DNA of 64,000 nt. It comes from Sitta carolinensis. Lineage: Eukaryota > Chordata > Aves > Passeriformes > Sittidae. A program made the position numbers and the translations under genes. Of the stretch, positions 48,955-58,590 are shown one piece after another. The notes under the pieces were generated by a model. It did not search any database. It was given only the letters and a program-made list of their open reading frames with translations, and had not been told where the DNA came from. The stretch is from NCBI GenBank assembly GCA_032173965.1, contig CM063290.1:124001-188000 (forward strand), written 5' to 3'. Every line of letters starts with the position of its first letter. Position 1 is the stretch's first letter.

Positions 48955-49722
48955 GGCAACAGTCAGTACCAGCCTGGTTTAGTTTGTAACAATATTGTAG
49001 TGTAAAAATGTTGCTAAACAATTCTGGTACTCTGAGATTGGAAGTAATTATTTTCTGAAAACTATACAGTAATTTACTGAAAAATAGAAACTGCTATAGT
49101 GTTGTTTGTGCCTTCACAAATATATAATGGGAATTATTATGCTTGATATGGATCAGATTTGAACTGTATTCCATACAGAACAATTAGTTACTAAGAACTA
49201 AAAAAGATTTTTAAGGCTTAAGTAAGTTGATTTTTAAAAAAGCTTCTGATACTATTATCATAAACATAATAACAAAACTGCTCTCATGTCCTGATGCTTT
49301 GCACTTTTTTTGAATCAAGTGACCTAGGAGTTGGCTTTTCTGGTTCACAAAGGGTCACTGATGTCCATCAGTACCCAGGAGATCAGACAGGCATATGCAC
49401 AAGCATCAGCCACTTTCTGTCCTAAAAGTGAAGAGTTTCTGCCTGGTTTGAGAAGGCAAAAAAGTTTGCAGATGTGTAAAGTGGTGGTGGTTTTTTTGGA
49501 AGAAATCTATATCCATGTCTGTATTATATCTATAATATGTATTTTATACTTAGATTAGTATCAATAAAATCCAGACAGATGTTAAACTGACCATACAGAT
49601 GATGTAACAAAAGTCAGTAAGGCAGTATGTTGTATCTCTTGAGGAAATTCAGATATTCTATGCCTACCTCAAGAGGAAAAAGAAATCTGAATTGCACTGC
49701 AGGCCAAATAAGCATTGCATGA
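46390..49722 (-). other. WWTR1: Predicted WWTR1 3' UTR
   Basis: This follows the WWTR1 stop codon on the minus strand and contains no acceptor-exon pattern. A minus-strand AATAAA at 46390-46395 would end a 3' UTR of about 3.3 kb, similar to the long 3' UTR I recall for mammalian WWTR1. Another hexamer lies at 46817-46822. A (TA)n stretch (near 48808-48825) and an A31 tract in transcript sense (48921-48951) lie within it. Confidence 0.5.
48921..48951. repeat. T31 homopolymer (A31 in WWTR1 sense)
   Basis: Thirty-one uninterrupted T on the plus strand inside the predicted WWTR1 3' UTR. It reads as A31 in the transcript and can cause internal oligo-dT priming. Confidence 0.9.
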
Positions 49723-52700
49723 TTACAGCCAGGTAAGGAAAGGCTCAGTTTTGTTAAGCACTGATTCCATGTCGTTGAGAATAGGGATCAAGTCTTCTGA
49801 CTCCAGAGTCCCAAGATCAACATTTGTCCCTGGAAGGCAGTCGAGGAAATCAGGGAAACGTGTTTGTTGTGGATTTATGTTCATTGTTGGCTGTGCTATA
49901 GTTTCTCCTAGGAAAAGTAAAGAAGAATTTTGAAGTACCAAACTTTTCTGGTGGGTAATTTGAAACAACTGAATTGACATAAAAATTGATTCCCCTTTCC
50001 CACCAGCACTTGTGAGCGCTCCAATTCACCACAAATGTTATCTCAAAACTGTATTTAGGTGCAGAATACATATGCTTCTAAGAATACATTTCACATCCCT
50101 GCTTTGATCTGAAAAACATAAAAGGTCCTTTCCAGCACTGCTCAGAGCATCCAGCTCTGGTCTTCCACTTGGGAAGCAGGACAGTTCCAAGTTTGTGTGC
50201 CCAGGGAGCAGCAGAGGACCCTCATATACACCTCCATCCTCTGCACCAGGGGTAATGCTGTCCAGAGGAAATAAATGAAAACAAGTGCTTTACAGCAATT
50301 TAGTTCTGTAATATTACTCTTTTTTTTTTTTTTTTTTTTTTCCATAAATTAGTAAGAACAAGCATGAAAACCTTTAATAGAAAAGCCTTTCATTCTCTGC
50401 ATAATACTGAATTTGTGATGACTTCAAAAGGAAGTTTAGGTGAGGAAGTGCTGAGAATATCACTCTCTGAAAAAAACCTTCATTTCCTAGTAAATTATTT
50501 CAGTATTTTAAACACCATAAGGACACTAACATAAAATAAACACGTACCAAAATGTAAGCTAGCTAAATACCTTGTGTTTGAAGGTAAATCCAACTTTGCC
50601 AATGTAAGAGACTTACAAGTAAGACTGATTTTCCAGTTAGAAAATGTGTTGATTTGTACAGGTAACCCAAAACAATCTTTTTACTCCCCTCTCCATGGAC
50701 AATGGTATGAAAACAGAAATTAAGGCTCGCATTTTCCAGGTTTTATTTATTCTGTCTAATATCAGTCTGAGGTAGAATCTGGATCTTAAAGCTGAGAACC
50801 TTCTGGGCACTAAGCACCTTCTAGGGATTTTCTCCCACAACCTGAGTCTGTTTTCTTGGATAGGAAAGCAGAGATCATTATTCAGTTATGCAATTATAAA
50901 ACATTACTAGTCATAATACAGAATTATTAACAGGACTATACTTTAAGCTAAATCTGAGTATTTTACCTGTATCCATCTCATCTACGTTGCTGAGGAAATC
51001 TTCAGGTGTCGTTGGTATACTGTAGCATCCTAATCCCAAGCCACTGTCTGTACTCTGTTCCCTGGAGTGGTATGGCCCACTACAAATTGAAACATGAAGA
51101 AGACTCAGTAAAGGGGCTCTGACAGACACAGCTCCTGAGCACAGTGTTGGAAGAGAACACGGCAGGTTACATATTAGAAAGAGACACTGAATCATTAAGC
51201 CTCATCCTCAACTGTTGGTCACTCATCAGCCAACATTTTATTTGGGTCATATCAGCCCAAACATCAAAGTAATTGAAGTGAGGCCACTCTTAAATTTTGA
51301 AATACACACATATATAACTCTCTAGCTGAAATCAGTTCTGACAGCCTAAAAAGTTGCATGTATTTACACTTAGCTAAAGTACCTATTCTACCTAGTCTTC
51401 TACATACACTAAAAACAGAATTAAAACCACCTGTTACAATTTGTTGCTTTTTCTAAGATTCCTTCTTGAAGCATAAACTGAAAGATTTCAGGTCAGCCAC
51501 TCAGCCATACCCCCTGTTTACAGGGAGTAAAAGAAGATGATATAGGGACTAACAGTCTAGAGAAGGCAACAGAAGCAATTTCCTAATGAAGAAGAATGAA
51601 CTTGCCTGTTCAAGAAAGGATCAGATCCATTATTTGTAATAGGCCTCATGTCCTGTGTCATGGCAGGGGTGTTCACAGCTGTCTGAACTGGGACCATGTT
51701 TTCTGAATCCATAGGGAGTTGTCTGCAAAGAGCAGCTTCCTGAAAAGACGAGTAAGTACAGGGAAGGGTTATTCCAATAGCTCAGAAATACTGTAGTCTT
51801 GCATCAAGTAACACGTAACATATACACTGAAGGAAAGTAATTCTGAGTAATGTCACTGATGAGCATTTTTTTACACTGACAGGAAGAAAATCATGATGTA
51901 GACAGACTGTCTCTCACACCCACGTGTGCTGGCTGAAAGCATCCCAGAATCTAGCTGTCAGCTCTGCCACGTCTGGAAGCCAGCTCTGTAATTCAGCAAC
52001 CACAAAGTATTCAACATGTTACACGAAAGCTACTGGAGCCAAGACTGTGTGTGATTCAAGGATCTTTAGAATGAACACTCTGCCTAATAATAAACATTTG
52101 CCTAATGACCTGTCTCACGTCTGCTATCTGCAGGATGACAAACAAGCAATCAGAGCCAAAGGAAACTTATTTTGCAACTCTTCCTGAAAGATAAATTCTT
52201 CCAGCATTATCTCTGTGAAACACCCATGACATCTAGTGGTACAGAGTTCTATATAGAGATTGTCTGACTCCAACGGGATGTTCCAAACAAAAATCCTAAG
52301 ACCTTAAAATAATAAAGCTGTATCTGTTTTTACCACAGTTTACTCAACTTACTTTTTTAATGAAACAAGCAATGTAAATATTTAATTTAAATTCTAGTAG
52401 AAAATTTCTCTCCTCTGAATCAATCATTCAGCTGCCCTAGTACAGAAAGGATTAACAGGTTTTCAAGGCTAGAATATGATGTTTTACTATATTTTCAATT
52501 TTTTTTTCATTGAGGAGGAGTGGTCTGGTCTCTTTGTGAATAATGTAATACATATTGGTGCTCATTAATGCAATGCTTCCTTTATAACAAAATTATCAAT
52601 ATATTCATTGATAATTTACATTAGATGGTGTCAGTATTTAGCAAGTGTTAAGAATAAACATTCTTAAGATTCTTAATAGCTTATGTACTATAGGTTATGT

Positions 52701-55700
52701 TTATGATTCAATTTGTCCAGTGACTATTTTAATGGTGACATTTCTATTTAGAATTTAATCAGCAGGAATCTGTGAAAATGTACAAACCTCAGACAAGGGG
52801 AGGGTGTCTTTTTTAGCTGTCTAAATCCAGATATTTTCAGAACTTTTTTAAAATATATGAATGGCATCTAAGGCCACAAGAGATTTAGAAAGGCCTTTCA
52901 AAGCAAAACATTTGTAAGCTGAAAAACCTGCAGCACCCTAAAGAAAAACTCCCACTATCAGTTACATAATCTAACTTCCTGTCTCTTCTTTGTTGCAAGA
53001 AACACCTTATTTATTATAGACTTACTTGATCTACTCTCCCTTGGGGAATGGCTCACCTTTATTTCAACATGTTGCATACTGCTTGTAATATTAACTCCAT
53101 GTGTACTTTTAAAATGTGGATCAAGAGACTTTTGCACACTGGAGTCAGATTTGGCTGGGGAAGCAGACAGAGCACTGGCTCCACCATATGTGACATATGT
53201 TCTTGGGCTGTAGGTCATTTGTTCAGAAGTCACATTGCAAACTTAGTACTGCTACAGGTGTCAGATTCCATTGCTCCTTTGACTTTAGTACAGCTATGGT
53301 CAATAGTAATGGATTAACTACACAATACCTAAAGCTGTATGATACCCTCTTATGCCCAGTTCTCTATTCTAAGCATGACTACAAGGTTTTTAAGAAGAGT
53401 ATTTTTAAATCTCCTACCCAAGGATAAAGGTCTGGGAAAAATAGCAGAGATGTGTCCTGTGAGGGCAATATTCCAGCCTCAGCCACACCAGTTAAGTTAA
53501 AGGCTTCACAGCATTACAGTGAGTTGAATGGTTCACTGCTTCAAAACACAGTTCTCATGTAAACCCATTTTTAGCTGTATGCCAGACAAGCCCAGAAATT
53601 TCTTGTCACATTTCCTGGAACTCTCCTTGGCAGAACTGACCTGAGCTCCATCCTCAGTTGCCAAACCCTCATATCCAGCTGGGGGAGATAAGTGAGAGCA
53701 TTTTTATAGTGGCTTTACATTGCTGGTAGATTCAATTCCTCTTCTGCCAGTCCTCATACTTAGTGTGGAAAGCAAGAGATGTAGACATTGCCTGTCCCAC
53801 CACTAAATCACACCCTTGGCCATCTGTGCAGTGCAAGGAGCACAGCAGGGCATTTTTCTCTTCAGGTTGTAGCAGACCAATAGAGACCCACTTTGCAAGG
53901 ACAAAACAGTGATAAACGTTCCTCTGCATGTTCCTTCACTGCTTCTTCAGCCTCTTCTGAGCCCCTGTAACCTTCTGTGGACAATTTATGCAATAGGAGC
54001 CCCAGGACCAGTAAGAAGTCTCCGAGAGGCGTTGCTTTTTTGGGACTATTTCACCCCTCCAAATACAGTGCACCATGGCCCCGGTGCACACAGACTGCTG
54101 GGGCACCTTGTCTGCAGCACCTTTCAGAGATTTCTGGCTGACATTATCTCTACTGATTTCCATTTCCAAGAAGCTCTTTAGCAGCAAGCAGAGTCTCTCT
54201 TTTCCTTTGGAAAGCTGGCAAAACCAAATTAGTATAAAAGAACATTAACTCCTTATAGAATGATAAAAGTGAGTAAGGAAAACTTTAAATAGAAGCTAGC
54301 ATACTGGTTTTCTGAAATGCTGCCCTTCTTGTATGTACTCAATCTAGAGTTCTAGGGTTTTAGCAACTACATGATGAGAAGGACAAAGAAGGAAAGAGCT
54401 ATGACCTGTTCCCAGCTGGGCACACTGCTCCACCCCAGCAGCTGCTGCCATGAATGGCTGCGGGGAGCCAGCAGCTGCTACGGGCCTGAGAGGTTTGTGA
54501 CCATCCAAAGAATCCTTCCCTCTGACTCCAACACTCTGCTCCTCCTCACAGCTGCTAGCAGCAGCACACACCCTTACTCAGCATTCTTCCCTTAGATAGG
54601 TTACACTAGAAAAGCAAGAACAGCAAGGCAGGGTCAGGACAGGAGTGACTGTACTTGGACACTGATGACCCGAGGGGCTCCTGGCACGCTCAGCTGCCAG
54701 GGCTCAGGACACTGATGCTACCTGAAGGAAGTTCACAATCTCTCCTCTCTTTTGCATCTTGCTTTCCTCCCTAAGTTATACCAGTTGTAAAAACTTTAGT
54801 AATGCAAAGTGACACTGTACTGCTTCACTTGCACTGCAATGTGGAGCTTCAACAAACACCATAGGGGCAGGGTGGTACTGGGCACAGTAAATGGGAGTCT
54901 GGACTGAGTATGGCACAGCTGCAGAGTGCTGTGAATGTATCAGTTTCAAAGTCAGCAAAGCAGCAAAACCCTCCCTTGTGTTAATGGCACAACCGTTTTG
55001 AAGCCTAATTTGCTCTAGTCTTGAATCAAGAATAGAGCCAAAGAGAGTAAAAATAGCTAAACATGTTGTTAGCATGATGACAATCATGACTAAGCTGTAC
55101 CAGATATCCTCACCCTTCTCACACCCATCTCTATCATGAGCTCCTGATGGGAAACGAGAAGCTACCCAGAAGACTTAAGACCACTGCCCATGTCAGAGAC
55201 CACCACCTTAATCTTGCAAAAGTTGCCATTTTTAAAGGTACTCAGAACTTAGCATTTGCAAGGCCACAAATAATGATATGTTTACTGATAACGTGTACTT
55301 AATTCATGCTGTTTCTAAGAGAAACAGGTTAATTTTTTTCCCACTAAGGAATCCAATTAATATGCCATGCAAATACAACACCACTAGTGGATTTGTCAGT
55401 AACAGATGAAACACAATGCTTAAAACTTTATTTTCTTAAGGCAGTATAAAGGAAGTTACATATCTATTTTGTACAATATGAGTCATTATATAATGCTGAA
55501 ACTTAAGAAATAGAGCAATAACAAAAACATCCACAAATAACCAACTCTGGAAAGTCTTCAGATCAGAGGCATTCATGTAAGATGTGATTATGTTTTTATT
55601 TTAACTAAAAGGCAAAGGGTGCAAATTAAGAGAGTAGGGATTGGAGTCAAGAACAATTCCATATGTTCTTCCTTTATCTTCAGTGAAGTATAAACGTGGT

Positions 55701-56409
55701 CTCCTGTGCAAACCAAGTTAAACTGCACATGAATTGGTGTTAGTTGCCCAAGATGCTTATGGACAGACACAGAACAGAATTTGGCCCTTACATAACAATT
55801 AAGAAAGACTGGTAAGAAAGACGCCAGGTCTGTAACTTCTGACTGATGGCCATTCCGTATTCGGTTCAATGCTACTTTCAAGAGAAAAAGTGAAATTATC
55901 TGTTTATATTAGCTCTTTCGTTACCCTTCTGTAAAACCACAGTCTTGACATAAAGTAACAGAGCTACTAACCATATCTGTTAAAAATTTAGATGCATCAG
56001 GCTAAAAGCTTGAACATAGTAAGTGTTACTGTGAGGTAGACAGAAACACACAGCAGCACACACAACAGGTGTTCAGGCAGAGAAGAAGAAAGGAAGTTTC
56101 TAGTTTATTGTTGGTCTCGTATCTCTCAGTTTCTGGGCAGTGATCAGAGATTGGACAGAGAGGTTCCCACCTCTCCATCTCCACTGGTCACTTGAGAAAT
56201 CCATCAGGTGATATCTTTTCACAAAGGAATGCAAACATGATCCTTGTTTATTTTACAATTCATGAGAACTGACTCCACTATACTAAAACAAATCAGAGGC
56301 TGATTTTCAGGGACAACAAGTACGAGTCTATTTGGCGTTACCTGTCGCAGCAGCTCCTCCTGACGCATCCGAATGCGCTCCCGCTCCATCTGGATCCTCT
56401 GGAGCCTGA

Positions 56410-56441
<32 letters not shown>

Positions 56442-56493
56442 CTGCGGGCGCCGGGCGGGGGCTGCGGGGGCTGCGGGGGCTGCGGGGCCGCGA
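49723..56493 (-). CDS. WWTR1: WWTR1 (TAZ) Hippo-pathway coactivator, last four coding exons (partial)
   Basis: Minus-strand exons 56342-56493, 51606-51739, 50967-51079 and 49723-49907, with phases 1, 0, 2, 1. The first encodes a Pro-rich stretch, Q10 and the coiled coil RLQRIQMERERIRMRQEELL, used by TAZ for partner binding. The next two carry EAALCRQLPM and DPFLNS, the LATS consensus site HSREQS (51052-51069), and the DSG phosphodegron (51040-51048) read by beta-TrCP. The last has TNVDLGTLESEDLIP and ends in the PDZ ligand FLTWL. These are the C-terminal half of TAZ, a nuclear coactivator of TEAD factors. YAP1 is excluded by the short tail and the GLGLGCYS and CRQLP segments. The intron between 51079 and 51606 has a GC donor (CAG|GCAAGT). 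The N-terminal TEAD-binding and WW exons were not found and should be right of 64 kb. The entry phase (1) means an upstream exon must supply the first base of the Val codon. Confidence 0.93.
50320..50341. repeat. T22 homopolymer
   Basis: Twenty-two T on plus, in the last intron of WWTR1 (49908-50966). Confidence 0.9.
51601..51606 (-). other. WWTR1: GC splice donor in WWTR1
   Basis: Minus strand AACAG|GCAAGTTC: the exon must end here, because the next exon starts T GGG CCA and AG+T gives the expected Ser of DPFLNSGPYHS. The donor is GC rather than GT but otherwise matches CAG|GCAAGT, the known consensus of the minor GC-AG class spliced by the U2 machinery. Confidence 0.8.
51740..56341 (-). 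other. WWTR1 4.6 kb intron
   Basis: No exon or mobile element recognised. A perfect 11-bp inverted repeat lies at 52590-52617. A GC-richer patch near 54370-54720 opens short frames without recognisable domains. Confidence 0.55.
52590..52617. repeat. Perfect 11-bp inverted repeat, 6-bp spacer
   Basis: AAATTATCAAT at 52590-52600 and its exact reverse complement ATTGATAATTT at 52607-52617, in an AT-rich stretch of a WWTR1 intron. Confidence 0.85.
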
Positions 56494-56650
56494 CTGCGGA
56501 GAGAAGAGAGCGGGCAGAGAGAGCCGCGGGTCCGGCTGAGCGCGCACGGCCACGCCGCCCGCTCCCGGGAATGCACACTGGGACCAGTGCGCCTGAAGGA
56601 TGGAGAGAACCGCTCCCCCCGGCAACGCCTGCACCAGAAACTGCCTAATA
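56340..56650. promoter_or_regulatory. CpG-rich patch over a WWTR1 internal exon
   Basis: About 300 bases of high G+C with frequent CpG, covering the exon 56342-56493 and the sequence upstream of it (minus sense). Surrounding DNA is AT-rich. It could be an internal promoter, an unmethylated regulatory element, or a product of local GC-biased evolution of the exon. No minus-strand ATG opens the WWTR1 frame within it. Confidence 0.55.
56411..56440 (-). repeat. WWTR1: (CAG)10 trinucleotide repeat coding Q10 in WWTR1
   Basis: Ten pure CTG on plus, read as CAG on minus, coding ten Gln just before LRLQRIQ. I recall about six Gln at this place in human TAZ. Confidence 0.95.
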
Positions 56651-56770
56651 AACCAGCGTTAATGTTCGGAGTGTAGCGAACAAGAATACGTACAATATGG
56701 CAAGTATTTTATATTTATCCTAGTATGTTCAAATATTTACCTAATGAGCTAGTAAATAACATAAAATTCT

Positions 56771-56877
56771 GTTATAAATTAAATAAATAATAATAATATA
56801 AATATATATTATAAATAAAATTTAATATAAATATTAAATATAACATGTAAAATAAATAAAATAATAACATAAAATTT
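56771..56877. repeat. AT-only low-complexity stretch
   Basis: About 107 bases of TTATAAATTAAATAAATAA-type sequence with a single C and a single G, about 130 bases from the CpG-rich patch. Confidence 0.85.
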
Positions 56878-57752
56878 CAACTGAAAATTCCTAAAAATGT
56901 GTGCCTATAGTAGGCAGTAAGCTAGTAAAAATATTTCAACTTAGCATTTTCTTTATTGACAGATTTAAATCTATTATTATTATTACCAGAAGTAATTTCC
57001 AATTAACAACTGAAACATTTTCTGTTGGGATATGACCCATCCCATCAATCCCCTACCTTTGGCAGGATATTCACAAGGCTGACAGGGGAAGAACATCATA
57101 GATGGCAGGGTTAGAAACAGGACCTTTAATAAGCAAACCTGAGTTATACCCAGGTAAACCTTCAGTTACTGACAGAAGGCTGTTGCTGAGCAAGTTAATG
57201 CTGTTTAGATTGTTAATGTTTCTTAAATCAGCATCATCTTTTCTGATCAAATCCAGAAACTATAAATCGGAGCAGAATTCTCTGTGAGATGGACATTTTT
57301 ATTCACAGAACTGCTATGAAAGAAACTGTATGTCTGTGTAGCTCTCTGTGTGTCACTCTGGTGCCAACATGTCACAAAGCTAACAGAATGCCCTGTCACC
57401 TCAGACAGCAGGTATCACTCCTGACTTATCAGGACAAATTTATTCCTGTTTATGGTGCTAAAAATAGCATCCAGCATTGACATCCTCCAGACAAGCCAGG
57501 AGCGAAACACAGTGAATTTTCAACATTTTAACTCTATGGTTTGTTCAGGACCCAGGTTAGATTTATTACTGATGCAGATCAGACCTAGCTGCATGGATCA
57601 GGTGTCTGCCAGTGGTGCAAAGCCCACAGCAATAAATCCTTCTGGACCTTGTGGGAAGCATGCAGGCAGCTCCAAACCATCTTTGCAATTTGCTTCCAGA
57701 ACCAGGTGTTCTGCAGAGAACTGCACAGATTGATGCCAGTGTGTCATCACAC

Positions 57753-57992
57753 AGGAGGTTTAGATTGGAGATTAGGAAAAATTCCTTTGCCAAAAGGTTT
57801 GTCCAGCTCTGGCACAGGCTGCTCGGGACAATAGTAGGGTTCCCATTGCTTGAGGGATTTAAAAGCTGTGTGGTTGTAGCACTTGAGGACAAGAGTCAGT
57901 GGTGGCCTTGGCAGTGCTGGGTTAATGGTTAAACTTGATCATCTTTGAGGGTTTTTTCCAACCCAAATGATTCGATGATTCTGATTCTATCA
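57753..57992 (+). mobile_element. CR1 LINE 3'-end copy
   Basis: GGTTTAGATTGGAGATTAGG, CCAAAAGGTTTGTCCAGCTC, GGGATTTAAAAGCTGTGTGG, GTGGCCTTGGCAGTGCTGGG, then TTCCAACCCAAATGATTCGA and GATTCT repeats: the full 3' end of a CR1 copy, 5'-truncated. Closely similar to 23711-23940. Confidence 0.88.
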
Positions 57993-58452
57993 GACCTGGG
58001 CTAGATCCTCATACAATTTCATATGCAACTCTATAGGTAATGTCAGGCAGGTTTTGTCCTGCAACCCTACTTACTTGGACAAAGCCCAGCACCCAGGCAG
58101 AACACCAGCCTCTTCAAGTGAGGCAAAGTGTGATGATACAGTTGTTACAGGGCTAAGATTTCATACAGCTTTACCAATTTTCGCTGTGTCAGTTTTTCAA
58201 ACAACAAGAAAAAAAATGGAATAAACTAAGTTGCTTTTCTTAAGGGTAGAGGTACAATGATATGCTTAGGGAAAGCAGCAAAATATTGTATCTGGAATAC
58301 TTCTAAGAATGCTTGACAGGTCTGATAGTGTTGAGACTTCAAATAATAGTGAATCCTTAAATAGACCATTAGAATAAAAAGAAACCAAACAATGAACAAA
58401 TTATATACCCTTGTGGTATATACTTGAACTTAGTTTGTGAAAAATATTTTAC

Positions 58453-58590
58453 CTGAGTGCTTTTCCTGGAACTGCTCAACTGAACCAGAACTGAGCCCAG
58501 GCAGCAAAATGGGTTGGTATACAGCTGCTAACTCCTTGTCACTAACAGTCTGAACAAGCCCAGTGAAAGGAAAGTCTTGTGTCAGTCCCA
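58453..58590 (-). other. Candidate WWTR1 cassette exon (unproven)
   Basis: On the minus strand a TTTCTCAG acceptor and a CACTCAG|GTAAAA donor bound 138 bases with an open frame (starting VGLTQDF, ending EKHSG). Entry and exit phase are both 1. The next WWTR1 exon (56342-56493) needs entry phase 1, so the segment would fit in frame. The peptide resembles no part of human TAZ that I know, and chance exons of this kind occur in long introns. Confidence 0.25.

Noticed and set aside
56219..56578. Reading the GC-rich WWTR1 frame as a first exon from a non-ATG start
   Set aside because: The frame has only a GTG at its start, and a strong TCTTCTCTCCGCAG acceptor plus the need for a phase-1 partner fit an internal exon better.
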